Shown in pieces: positions 36,541-47,512 of a stretch of DNA of 64,000 bases (position 1 is the first letter of the stretch; each line of letters begins with the position of its first letter). Source of the DNA: Homalodisca vitripennis (lineage: Eukaryota; Arthropoda; Insecta; Hemiptera; Cicadellidae); assembly GCF_021130785.1 (NCBI RefSeq), contig NC_060209.1, positions 20,235,501 to 20,299,500 on the forward strand. Direction: 5' to 3'. Made by a program: the position numbers and the translations under genes. The notes beneath the pieces are model-generated. The model was given only the letters and a program-made list of their open reading frames with translations, was not told the origin of the DNA and did no database searches.

Positions 36541-36836
36541 TGAGCAAAAATGCCATGACATAACACCTATGGATTCGACTACCCAGGGCCCTAACGGGAT
36601 AATAAGCTGAGGACACTACCTAGGGCTGACCTTCCACCAACCTATATTGTTATTGGTGATCTGAAGTTGTAGCCTGGAAATATTAACCATATGGAGCAAA
36701 AATGCCTTGATTGAACCAGGATTTGAAACCCAGGGCCCCCGGAGTAATAGGGCTGAGGGACATTGACCAGGGCTGACAATCCCAAACCTATTTGTTTTTG
36801 GAGATCTGTAGTTTGTAGCCTGGAAATATTTACAAC
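36541..36836. repeat. ~150-bp imperfect tandem duplication, possibly SINE-derived
   Basis: Copy 1 is at about 36541-36690 and copy 2 at about 36692-36836, sharing GAGCAAAAATGCC at the start, CCCAGGGCCC in the middle and GTAGCCTGGAAATATT at the end. On the minus strand both have a B-box-like GGTTTCAAATCC or GGTAGTCGAATCC preceded by clover-leaf-like sequence. A tandem pair of tRNA-derived SINEs is therefore possible but unproven. Confidence 0.7.
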
Positions 36837-36863
36837 TTATGTGGATGACAGATAACTATCTTA

Positions 36864-37081
36864 TTATCTCTTGTAAAACATCAGGATTATTGGCTTTACC
36901 AGCATTAAATAATATTTTTCTGTTACTATAGTATCATAGCTGTGTATATTATCAGTTTTATAAACAGGATAAAGAATTTCAAAACTACCGGACCTCCACA
37001 AGTTTCCTATATCTATAGTCAGCTTTGAATTGCCAATGGTATGGACAAACCCATCCACTGGCTTAATTAGAGGAACTTGAC
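36864..37081 (-). CDS. Unidentified open frame, possible terminal exon
   Basis: The frame is open on the minus strand from just after an in-frame TAA near 37081 to a TAA at 36864, about 72 codons, with an internal ATG at 37058. The peptide is mixed polar/hydrophobic and looks protein-like (KPVDGFVHTIGNSKLTID, RSGSFEILYPVY, EKYYLMLVKP) rather than repeat-derived. I cannot name a family. If it is a 3'-terminal exon it would need an acceptor at one of the AG dinucleotides near 37074-37090, none with a good pyrimidine tract. It lies 1.7 kb downstream of the Alg7 exon on the same strand but does not resemble any part of DPAGT1 I know. Confidence 0.3.
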
Positions 37082-38314
37082 ATGCAGAACCTTCAACTTA
37101 ATTATAGCCATTGTTTCAAGCACACTATGTACTACTAGCCTATTCAATCGATACCCAATGTTTTCACATTAAAAATATCAATATTGATCATTAGTAAAGT
37201 AGTACACATTGAAAAAACTTTAAAATTAACTTACGAACCCCTAATAATCATACATGAGTAATGTAAGTTCACAAATATTTTTATAACTTTCTTGAAATAC
37301 AAATTGTACCAGAAAACCAGAGATTCACAATAAATTACAAATGTAAATATTGATTGTGTTTGGCATGATTCTAAAGCTTAATAAAAACTTGGCTTTTTGA
37401 TAAAGAACAATTGAGAATGACCAGACGTTTTAAAATTATGATCATAAATGTAACAAGCTTCGGTAGTTATAGAATACCTTGTAGTTTTTTATGTCAAATT
37501 AATTATTAAGAATTATAAAAAATAAAAAAATTTGTATCTGTGAGTGAATGTCTGAGTAGAATTGTCTCCATGTTATTTTACAAAAGGTTTAATATACCTT
37601 ATATTCTTATATTCTAGAAAGAATCCTTATATTCTAGCAGAGATATTTAGCATCAAAGCTGGCCTAGTGAATAAGAATATACAATCAAAAGTTAGGACAT
37701 TTCATTTTACTCCTTATGCTAGAAAGTACAAGAGCTGGAAGAGGATGGATTTTTGAAAAAAGTAATTTTCTTGGTTCTATGTATATATACATTTTTTTAA
37801 CTGAGGCAACAAAAGAAAACTCCACATGCAAACCGGAAATCAGTGCCAGACACAGCCTGCTTAACTTAGTGAAATCTTTACGCAAAGAATCAACTTACTT
37901 CCTAGTAATTAGTTTTATTAATCTTAAAGCAAATAACATTTACACTACATTATGCAACAAGTAGATTTGTTCAAATTAACATGAAGTTATTAATTTATAC
38001 ATAGCCTACACAAATATTTGATTCACACAAAAACAATGCATAAATTAAAGGATAACATCACGCACAGGTGATAAAATATTGCAACATTATTTCATACAAA
38101 TAAACAAACTGTATACAGCCACTATATTTATGGTCAAGTTTTAAAATTCCTCGTTATTTCAAGAGATTTCTTACTAACAGAAAATATTAACATTTTGTAC
38201 AAAACACAACCATATGATTATATTTGTAATATTCAAATTCAAACTACTGAATTTTGTATTTTAGAAACTGTCTGGAAGATGTCAAAAATTTTATACCGCA
38301 TTCCTCATTCTTAG
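37082..38314. other. AT-rich sequence, likely intronic or intergenic
   Basis: Contains a 64-codon plus frame (37562-37756) and overlapping frames at 37685-37964, none recognised. I looked here for the next exon of the Alg7 homologue (the region with the conserved GFADD motif) and did not find it. Confidence 0.4.
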
Positions 38315-38628
38315 TTTTAAAAGTTTGTTATTGACGATGGGAAGGTTTGACAGAATAACAGGATTTCGGACATTTTCCATTGTAATGGTTACACAAGGTA
38401 CACAACATTTTGAAAATTTACATCTATTCTCTTCGTCTGGTGGGGGAGGATACTTGCATTCTCTGCAGAGACAACACCTGGACTAGACCCAAGCAGCTTT
38501 TGGGTATGTTTGAACCCTTTTCTCTTTTTTATTTTTGTATGTACTAATACCTCCCTTAACCTGACGAAGAGGATAGGACTCCAATCTTCGAAACGTTGTG
38601 TCATGCCTTTTGTAACCATGGCAGTATA
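38315..38628. mobile_element. Fold-back element of the GAGGAT family, complete
   Basis: Left inverted arm about 38315-38445, middle about 38446-38555, right arm about 38556-38628 (shortened). The outer left end is AAGTTTGTTATTGACGATGG. The middle contains AACACCTGGACTAGACCCAA and GCAGCTTTTGGGTATG, shared with the 50.0- and 59.9-kb copies. The right-arm motif (38561-38597) is intact in its core; the left-arm motif (38404-38438) is mutated. The copy lies 111 bp from the Alg7 exon on the downstream-intron side. Confidence 0.87.
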
Positions 38629-38738
38629 ATGGAATTATATTATGCTTGATTCCATATTTTACCATTTTACATGTAAGCAATTTGAGACAAATTAGTCCAA
38701 ATTTAGCTAATAAAATATGTTGCTTAAACAAGACTTAC

Positions 38739-38853
38739 TTCGTTAGGAAGGACACTAGGCTCATGGATAAGAAACCAGCTGAAAGGCACTGGAATGAAGA
38801 GAAACACCGCAATCAAGAACATACATCCAGACACCACTCCAAACGATTCAGGT
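38739..38853 (-). CDS. Alg7: Internal exon of dolichyl-phosphate GlcNAc-1-phosphotransferase (Alg7/DPAGT1)
   Basis: On the minus strand, TTTTCAG precedes a 115-nt exon and GAA|GTAAGT follows it, so both splice sites are consensus. After one leading base it encodes 38 residues without a stop, including PESFGVVSGCMFLI, FLFIPVPFSWF and LPNE. This matches the segment of animal DPAGT1 that reads PESQGVISGAVFLI and then a hydrophobic FIPFPF run, just after the N-terminal DLNK region and before the GFADD motif. The enzyme is a multi-pass ER membrane protein that transfers GlcNAc-1-phosphate from UDP-GlcNAc to dolichyl phosphate, the first step of N-glycan precursor assembly, and is the tunicamycin target. 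No other exon of it was found in the window, so the flanking introns must be long, or the neighbouring exons lie outside or were missed. Confidence 0.82.
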
Positions 38854-41628
38854 CTGAAAACGTTACAAACTTTCATTATATGTACAGATATACTAATATT
38901 TGTGTGAATTAACTGTAACTACCATTCTGTCATAATTCTTACTTCGAAACCAAAATAACAGTAAAACTGCAATACATTCATGGTAATTTAACAACAACAT
39001 ATTCGAATAAATCAATGATGCTTTCTACTTTTGTATTCAATTCAAGGTAAATTATCTACTGATCACATAAACTCTGATAATCCTAGCTTGAATCGTTATT
39101 ACAAGCTATATAATTGTAATTGACTTTCTAGTGTTGTATTCGATTTTTACATGTATACAAATATTTTTTCTCTTACTGGCCTGTGAAAGTGAAGATTATT
39201 CATGTATGACACAAGTTTGGGAGATGTTACTATTTATTTTAAGATTCTAATCTTAAAAGGATATGTATCGGTTTATTGTAATAACCAAAAACATACGAGT
39301 GAAAATGAATTCAGATAACAGTAACATATACAGTGCAATATGGACTACAGTTAACTAAATTGTAGGATCTCAACAAAATAAATTCAGCATTTCTAAATAA
39401 AGTAATTAGAGAATAAAGAAATTGTAATCTTGTGTTGTGATTAACAAAGATTCGTGAATTGCAGTTTACTGAAAAGGAAATAATGTTTTTGAGGGATAAA
39501 AAGATGGAATAAAATAGAGTCTGAATACTGAAGATGGACTTGGATGCAACATATATTATCACAATCTTCTTTATAATCTTGTTTTTTTTTTTAAATAGCA
39601 TTATATTTGTAAATAAAGGCGTTAGATAAGTACAAATTTTCCGTAAAAGGCTGCAAAACAGTCTAGTATACAAATATCAGCATTACAAAATAATAAAATT
39701 GGTTTAAAACTATTAATACTACAGCCATATTGGTAAATATTGAAACCTACTGCATATTACTTATCTAAAAAGGAAAATGGTGGAAAAATCAAATGTAATG
39801 AAATACCATTTCAATTTTGAAAATATTGGCTAACTATTGCACAAGGAAATACTAATTGAATTTTTACAATATAACTTAATAGCTAAATCAGCTATATCAG
39901 TGTACAATGATTATATGAAAATAAAAGGAGAAAACTGTATTGCGTTTTGTAAAACTATGAATAAATATATGAGGTTTCTCTAGTGCGTAAATTTGAAATA
40001 TTTATAATGTAATTTGATTTGAAAACCAAATGTTGTTTGTTTGGATAATAGTGAATATTGATGATTCAATTGTGGTGGTGGCTGCATGTTATTCTGCAGT
40101 CCAACATTTTCCTCAATAGTTAATTTTACAGGATAAAAAATTAAAATTTTGTGAAGGTGTCAAAATCGGACAACAGTATAATAAGCTGCCACCAAGACAA
40201 TCGAAATTATCAATTAGAAATAATTTAACTTTCAAATAAAAAAGCATTCTTAATATAGTTAATTAAAATCCATTTAATGCTGTAACTAACAATAATTGTT
40301 GTTATAATTAAAAATAATATTTAAAATTATATCAAAAGATGTAAATTCATTTTTATAGTATTTAACTAATGATCGCAACTACAATGGTGATGACCTCTGT
40401 TATTTTGTATCACAAGCTTTTTAAGTTTTACAAGTTGCCTTTTGAATACACATTTATAACTCATCTTTAAATGACAATCATTAGTTTAAAAGAGTAGCAG
40501 AAATAAAACTATACTCCATATATGAAATACGACTCACCCCGCCAACAAGCTCCGCAAGCGCTATTCTAAAACATTTATAAGTTTGGGTTTGTTCTGTAGT
40601 TTAGTAGATTTAATCAGAAATGTGCAATTATTCGATTATCGTGGTGACCGCTTATAATACTACAGGACCACAAGATCATGTGGCCACTGTATGCCAACAG
40701 GGTAGTTCTTCTTAACAACTTGAACTAATTTAAAATTCAAATTAATCTACCCCATCAGTTAACGTTAGTCTAATAATAAAAAATTAATGGATAGAGTACC
40801 GATAAGAAGGACCCGGGAATTTCTATATCAACTGATTGACGAAACAATATTGCTTGATTATAACTATTGATGTAATGGAACCGATACTAAAGTTTTTAAA
40901 GCAATAACTTACTTGTGTCAAACTTTAAACACTTTTTCATTGACTTATATCAATTAACGTATTGTCTTCTTATTAGACAATAACACAATCGATAAAAAGC
41001 TCGTGGAGGACCATGAAACGAAGTTTAAAAAAGTGGCATATATAGCCGACCTGCTTTCAACCAACTTCTTGAATCGGTTATTCATTGATAACAAGGGAAA
41101 AAACATAAATTAGTATATGCATATTGTATTTTCTGATATAAATGTTTGTTTTGTTGTTATCATTATCGTTAAGTTACTATTTATGTGTACTTATTTCCAG
41201 TTATAAATTGTTGTGCTGGATACGTTATAGCTCATTTATTACTTTGACATGGTCACCATGTGTATTAACTATTTTTATTCCAAATATGATTGGTATTATT
41301 ACTATAGATACATATGAATATTATATATCGATTACACTTACACATTAAAAAAAACCGGGCGTCTGCGTTATCTTACTCTCTCCCAAATTAATATCTGAAA
41401 ATCAGTAGGGCCTATTTAGTACATTTTGTCCCTCTTGATGTTGTTTTGTTCATATCAATGCCAACTAAATTCGAGGCTTTCAGGAAACATGTCTTTTAAA
41501 TTTGGTATAATGTCTTTGTGTGTTAAATAATACGTGACCACCAGGACATTAAAAGATTAACACACCAAGGTAACCACGATTTCACTTTCAACTATCATTT
41601 TTGAAATATAAAAACTGTTTGACTATAT
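38854..41628. other. AT-rich sequence, probably intron of the Alg7 homologue
   Basis: About 2.8 kb of AT-rich DNA upstream (in gene sense) of the Alg7 exon. I did not find the N-terminal DPAGT1 exon here. A 120-codon minus frame at 39311-39673 is low-complexity (Ile, Lys, Phe, Ser rich) and probably chance. Confidence 0.4.
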
Positions 41629-41877
41629 TTAAATACTGAATACATGGACTAAGTTAGTTATTGTAATAGCTGATGGTCTTCTCATAGCAAGCAATATGTA
41701 CTTTGAAACCATGTCACACATAAATCCAATCTCATCTCTCTTTTTTAACCAAGTTAAGACATAGTTTAGCTGAGTGTTGTTAACGGTCGTGTTGATTTCT
41801 ATACTTTCTCTTGCACACATAACCTCAAACAATCTAACTGGTTTTACTTTTTTCAGGAAGGCACTCAATTCGTCCAT
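41629..41877 (-). CDS. Unidentified 82-codon open frame, probably repeat-derived
   Basis: Starts at an ATG ending at 41877 and runs to a stop at 41629. The N-terminal part (MDELSAFLKKVKPVRLFEV) and middle (NNTQLNYVLTWLKKRDEIGF) are amphipathic and compositionally protein-like. The C-terminal part (MVSKYILLAMRRPSAI, TNLVHVF) has a diverged counterpart on the minus strand at about 35850-35935. This argues that it belongs to a dispersed element. I recognise no domain. Confidence 0.3.
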   Translation of the reverse strand: MDELSAFLKKVKPVRLFEVMCARESIEINTTVNNTQLNYVLTWLKKRDEIGFMCDMVSKYILLAMRRPSAITITNLVHVFSI

Positions 41878-41989
41878 GCTGCGTAACCTTATGCTTTCTT
41901 TTGGTGGTTAAATCTATCACAACTCATAAAACAAAAAAAAAAAACACAGTAGTTGATAGAAAACAAAGTCTTACAATATGATTCTTATA

Positions 41990-43640
41990 CAGGGTGATTC
42001 ATGAAGTTTCTCCCCCCACTTCTACAGCACATTGTACTAGTAAAAATTAATGAATAAATGTTATATAAAACATAGGTCCGAACGAAAACGCCTTCGTTAG
42101 CGAGTTACAGTAAGCGAAAGATTTCGCCTGAATTCCAGGGGTTAAAGAGTAAAATAAAGCCCATACTGAACTTTTGGGAAAAGGTTAAATTAGTAAGAAA
42201 TATTGGGAATTCTTATGTATTTTTACCTTGAATAAAGCTAATAAATTAGGTTTCAGAACTGTACCTGTTAGTAGTTTTTGAGGGATTTACAGGTTTAAAT
42301 TGCAAAAAATTGGGGGGAAACGAATACAATGTTTTTTTTAACGTTTGATTGTGTACAATAACTTTGATTAAATTGGTAATAAATACTATTAAAAATCAAC
42401 AAACATTAATTGTAGAGGAATTTAATTCTGAGAAATTTGATATAATACAAAGTACCTAAAATAAATACAGAAAATAAGTCTCCAAAAAAATGCACCGATT
42501 TTATTCTGTATAATACATTACTAGCTGTTAAAGAAATAACCGTACGGTATGTAGTTAAAATAAAACAAAAACCAAAATGTTTGTTCCTTAATGATGAGAT
42601 AAATTGAGGGGAAACAAGATTAACTGTGTAAATAAAATTTGTTTGTAAATAAAAAATATCATGTTTTATTACGTTGTATTTTTTTTAAATAAAATTTATC
42701 ATCAAATGTTCGAAATAATAATATGAAAGAAACATTTTCCCCATTATTGTTTACATATTCATCGAAATGCTGTTTTTTGGTTTATTAATTTCTAAGGTTG
42801 GTAACGCACGATTAAACAGTTGATCAACAATGGTATTCTCTACTGTTACGTTAGATATGTGTATTAGTGGTGTTTTGCAAGCCTACAGAAGGACGATCGG
42901 GTTCTGTGAATCGTGTTATTAAAATGCAAATTTTTTCTGTGAGTTATAATTCGAGTTGTTTATTCAGCGAAAAAAAAAAAATCCCCCCTTACTTATTTAC
43001 ATCAGAGGAATACGCTGATATGGTTTTTATTTTGGGTTTACTATAATGGTAATGCTAGAGCTGCTGTAGAAGAATATGAACTACGTTACCCTAATAGGAG
43101 GATTCATGATACCTCAAAACAAATTTCAGGATCTTTTAGTTACTCTTCGGGAAACAGGATCCACTACCAAGTACTAGAACCAATTATGAACGAGCTGTCC
43201 AACTAGATGATGATATTGTTATTAATGCTGTTCATCGCAGTCCACGACGTATTTCTAGGCGGATAGGAGTGTCGCACGGTCATACGGGTGTGGAAGTAAC
43301 TTAATCGAAACAAATTTTATTCCGTTACATAAAACAAAAGGTTCAACATTCTACAGCTAGGGGATGGTCCGCTTCGCTTGGAGTTTTGCAACTTTTTGAC
43401 ATATTAAATAATCAACTCTACAAGCGTATCTTTTGTTTACGGATGAGGCATCAATTCACGCCGGGGATGGTTGTCAATAACTTGCACAATGAACACTCAT
43501 GGGCAGAAGATAATCCACATGAGGTAGTGGAACGAAACTTTTCAACATCGATTTAGTGTCAATGTCTGGTGTGGCCTTTTGCACAATCGGCTGATTGGAC
43601 CTTTTCATATTACCTGAGACGCCTAAAAATGCTGTGTTCT
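41990..43640 (+). pseudogene. Tc1/mariner-superfamily transposon with decayed transposase
   Basis: The left end, CAGGGTGATTCATGAAG, follows a TA and resembles the MITE ends at 27484. A long AT-rich leader carries a shared GTTAGCGAG/TTTCGCC block. From about 42995 the plus strand encodes, across several frames, an insect-type transposase. The N-terminal helix-turn-helix region reads SEEYADM, NGNARAAVEEYELRYPNRR and RTNYERAVQLDDDIV. The DDE region follows, with a sequence corresponding to LYKRI..TDEA and then NNLHNEHSWAEDNPHEVVER and VWCG..HNRLIGPF. At least five frameshifts and stops are present. The C-terminal part and right terminal repeat are missing; the recognisable similarity ends just before a C15A array. 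It cannot encode an active transposase. Confidence 0.85.
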
Positions 43641-43655
43641 ATTTTGCATTTCCTT

Positions 43656-43756
43656 CCCCCCCCCCCCCACCCCCCCCCCCCCCCACCCCCCCCCCCCCCC
43701 ACCCCCCCCCCCCCCCACCCCCCCCCCCCCCCACCCCCCCCCCCCCCCACCCCCCC
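43656..43756 (+). repeat. C15A minisatellite (16-bp period), second copy
   Basis: Single A residues at 43669, 43685, 43701, 43717, 43733 and 43749 interrupt pure C at exactly 16-bp spacing, the same count and period as at 36088-36187. It truncates the transposase pseudogene on its 3' side. Confidence 0.95.
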
Positions 43757-44140
43757 AAGTGCATGTAATGGTTGCTTTGTGCGATGTTCCAGGCCCTTAA
43801 TGACACTACAGTAACAACGCAATACTGTGTAACACTAAGAGAAGCTTACTTTTTCCGATTCAATTATTTTGTATTTGGCCGTATCTGTCACATATCTTAA
43901 AAATATACAATGTACACTAAAGATCGTGACGTAACGTAAGTACATTTAATGGTTGCTTTGGAGGATTTACCAGGGTCTAAGAGACAATACAGTAACACCA
44001 CACTACTGTGTAACACTAAGAGCTTAAAAGTAATATACAATATACAGATAGTAAGGTAATGTGAGTGCATGTAATGATTGCTTTACATGGTTATTGCCTT
44101 TACAGTAAACATTACACTGTTGTGTAACACATTGATTAAT
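43757..44140. repeat. Degenerate ~125-180-bp tandem repeat, three units
   Basis: Units start at about 43757, 43937 and 44065 with GTGCATGTAATGGTTGCTTT or close variants, and contain ACAGTAACA and CTGTGTAACACTAAGAG. The first and third are divergent. Confidence 0.75.
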
Positions 44141-45897
44141 AACAACAAAGTATTAACATATCAGTAATGTCAAGAGTGAGATTTACAATAACCGTGATTC
44201 TAATCGTACAATGAGTTCTTATTCTAGATATCGTATTTTTCACAAATTACTCAAGAAGTTTTTTGTTTTTTTATTACTATTATTATTCTATGAGTGTACA
44301 CGCGTAGCCTTAGCTTTGGTTCTTATAATCATTATGTCTTTGTATATGGTTTGTATCGTAATATTTGAAAGACGGTTTATAATATTATCAACTCGGATGA
44401 AGTAGGCGAGGAAGCTGGAACTTAACCGGAGTTTTGTGAGAAAGACAAGTGCTGAAATTTAGGTTAAAATAACATAGGTTATATTAAATATGAACATGTA
44501 CCACAGTACAGGTAATAAATGTGGATGGGTACCCCTTGACTGTGTCCAATCTTCGCAAGGTGCGATAATAATAATAGACATAATAAATATATATTGAAGA
44601 GAAACTGTTGCACAGACACGTAGCGTGATTTTCATATCGTAACATATTTAGAAAACATTGGATTAGATGAAAATGAATATCGTGTCTAATTCATTCTGAT
44701 ATTGTATCTGTTACTCATGGTTTAAAAAAATAAAGTACTTTAATTATTTTATTTAATTTAATTAATTTCAAATTAGACTATACGCAAGTACATTTTAGCA
44801 CAATGGTGTTGGTTATTTCAATAAAGTGTTAATTAATTAAAGTATTTTGATTATAGTCTATATAATTCCGTAAAATATATAAATAAAAACATTTTATTTT
44901 TTATAATCTATTTATTCTTATGCGTACTCTTTTATAAATATTTTGGATGTAAAAATTAATTTTGCGTTTAGGCCAAATAATTCACAGCACGGGTGTAGTA
45001 CTCGAATGTTGGGGTTTTGAACGAGTATATAGGACAGTAGACTGTAGAGAAAATACGCAATTCCTGAATGGTTTAATGTTATTGCATTGTTAATATTTTA
45101 TGTTTATTTATTCATTATAACTTAGATTAGTATTATTCTTAAGTACTAATTTGATATCTACATAAATAGACGGCTTGCATTATAATCGTGTGTTAAGGGA
45201 ATTAATATATAAAACAATGTTAAATCAACGAATAGTACAATTAAGTTATATGTTATTGGTGTTTGGGCATTGATCTTAAAACAAATAAGCTGAAAATGTT
45301 ACATTTCTAATGTACCAAAAATTTGTTCCAAAATAAATGTGAAATTCCATACGGTATTGAAATAGAAGAACTGGTTATTGTCTTGAACTTAACTTGACCT
45401 GAATACACCGTTAAAGTTATTTTTTTACAAAACTGACACAACTTTTGAATGTTATTTACTCAGTGTACCGTACTATTAATGAAATTGTAGAAAGAAATAG
45501 AGATATTAACTTATACTCAGTAAATGCAAGCAAACTATTACGACACTGAACTCCTTTAATCATATATTCATAACCTTGACTTATTACATGTTCATTACAT
45601 ATTCAACTTGCACTATTAGTTCATTCGACTTTTAAATCCAGTGGAACGCAGACGTGACATCGGAGCGTGTAAGGTAGTGCAATCTGTTTTCGTTTGTGTT
45701 AATTTCACAGCTACTGCCTTTTTTTCTCTGGAAATTTGTTTTTAAAAAGTTATTATATCATAAAAAAGTTTAGGGATCTAAAGTATTAATTTGGACCATT
45801 TTGATATGAGGTCCGCGAAAAACCGGTTACAAATGAAGAATATTTACAGAATGTATATGAGGTAAATATACAATATAATATGTATGTATATGTACAA
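44141..45897. other. AT-rich sequence, no gene identified
   Basis: A 64-codon plus frame (44211-44405) is hydrophobic and could be chance in T-rich DNA. No recognised exon or element otherwise. Confidence 0.4.
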
Positions 45898-45962
45898 TAT
45901 AATATATATATATATATATACAGAATCAACTAATCAGTATGTATATATATATATATATATGA
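45898..45962. repeat. Compound (TA)n microsatellite
   Basis: Two TA runs separated by a short unique segment, within a TATGTATG-rich patch. Confidence 0.9.
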
Positions 45963-46504
45963 ATAACATTACCTTTTTTACCTAATTGACTTAATATGTC
46001 TATAACTGATATACATATTGTAAAACGCCACATTCATGGCCATTTTTCCTTAAACCAAAATAACTACCTTAATTCGCTATGGAATGATAAAATGTAACTT
46101 AAGAACACAATTTTCAATACAAATTTATTTTGGAAACTGTTATTATTTTTAGTTACGTCGAATTTCAAAATGTCCAATGCATCATCCACGGGGTGGTAAA
46201 TTTTTTAAATATTTCTTTTAGTATTTAGGTACAGCATCTCAAAGTTGAATGACTAGGAAATTAAAAGTGAACCTTGTGTTGTGTAAAATTACAACTTCGG
46301 TTTTTAGTTTTGTCCGATGAAAATCAAAAACCCAAAATGAACTTTTATATTTGAAGTAGGAGTAAGGTAACAATTGATGTAACGGGGTATTCTATAATCA
46401 AGAACTGCTTCTCTCCACTAAAGTGTGACAAGTATTCGGCGGCCTTTAGACCAGCTTGACTCACTCTCCCCAGACTTATCACCCAACAGACGGTGTCTTG
46501 GGGT

Positions 46505-46622
46505 CCGTTCTGGGGAAGCCCCAGAGCTTACAAAAGCGGGGTTTGCGGTAAACCCCGCGAGGGTTCCCAGGGCACGAACACTTTCTTCTCACCTTTATAA
46601 TAGATTCGGTTCAGCCGAATTT
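46505..46622 (+). other. GC-rich cluster of three perfect stem-loops
   Basis: Three consecutive hairpins: TCTGGGG/CCCCAGA with a 3-nt loop (46509-46525, extendable by G-C and U-G pairs); GCGGGGTTT/AAACCCCGC with a 5-nt loop (46536-46558); and ATTCGG/CCGAAT with a 5-nt loop (46604-46620, extendable by two pairs). They lie in a GC-rich segment (about 46430-46720) with a 93-codon plus frame that I do not recognise. The spacing and tight loops suggest either a structured RNA or the terminus of an unknown mobile element. Confidence 0.5.
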
Positions 46623-46979
46623 CTCGGAAAAGTCCGCCTTGGTGCCACGCTGTCTGGCGAACTCAAAGGAGTCGTCTACACTGTACAAGCTTGTGATTCT
46701 GACTGACTGCCTCGATTTAGGCCATCACTTAAGAGTTAGTTTGTTGTGTTTGATAAGTGATACGTTTTCATACCATAAATGTCTCGTTGCTGACACTGAT
46801 TTAAATATAATTTTAAACATAATCGTTTCAATCTTTGCCGATTCCTGGTTGCAGGAGTTAGACAGTTAGTTTACTGACAGGGGATGGATCCACAGTGATT
46901 AATAGGAAAGTCACCAACATGTTGCTGGATATGTTGAAGATGGAGCTTGTATTGGCTACTGTTAACTTAATAACATTTA

Positions 46980-47512
46980 AAATAAATAAATAACGTCTTT
47001 ATTCAGCAAGCGTTCTTCAAAGTTACAGACTCTGATTTACAAGACGACTCTTGTCATAGCATACAAATAAATAATCATTCAAATCTAAAACTTAAAAAAT
47101 AAAAAATAAATAAAAAAAATCTAAAAAAATAAAATTACATAAAAATCTTTTTTGGCATGGATTTTAAACGAACGGTAACTAAGGCTCTTCAAATCATGGG
47201 GCAAAGTATTATATATTTCTAGTCCAAGGTATCTACAAGCTTTCTTGCCGATTTCTAGACGGACCCTTGGCAAATGAAGTAGGCCGTCCTGTCGAGTACT
47301 GCGAGTGTTTATTTCATGCCTGAAAATAAGCTTTTTCCTGAGATATTCAGGCAAGCCAGTCTGAATAACTTTGTAAATAAGTTGAGCAGTTTGCAAGTCA
47401 CATCAATCTTTAATCGGTAACACCTTAGAACTTAACCTAAATTCACTGATGTGATCAAATTTTTTGAGACCGTAGAGAAATCTCAGGGCTCTGTTTAGCA
47501 ATTTAAACATAT
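46980..47512 (-). pseudogene. 5'-truncated non-LTR retrotransposon, RT C-terminal fragment
   Basis: On the minus strand, from about 47512, the translation LNRALRFLYGLKKFDHISEF, then, after a stop, LQTAQLIYKVIQTGLPEYL and CRYLGLEIYNTLPHDLKS parallels the C-terminal RT segment of the 4.6-6.1-kb element (LQNSTIRFIFNLRRVDHISP). The 3' UTR ends in an AATAAAGACGTTATTTATTT tract at about 46980. The 5' break coincides with the edge of the 47.5-kb fold-back. Confidence 0.83.

Noticed and set aside
37200..37260. Next Alg7 exon ending at an ACTTAC-type (minus) donor
   Set aside because: Translation upstream of that donor shows no similarity to DPAGT1 and has stops.
38646..38912. 88-codon plus-strand protein
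   Set aside because: Antisense shadow of the Alg7 exon on the minus strand.
39311..39673. 120-codon minus-strand gene
   Set aside because: Low-complexity Ile/Lys/Phe/Ser composition expected by chance in AT-rich DNA; no splice context or recognised domain.
43569..43822. Proline-rich or glycine-rich protein
   Set aside because: Translation of the C15A minisatellite on either strand.
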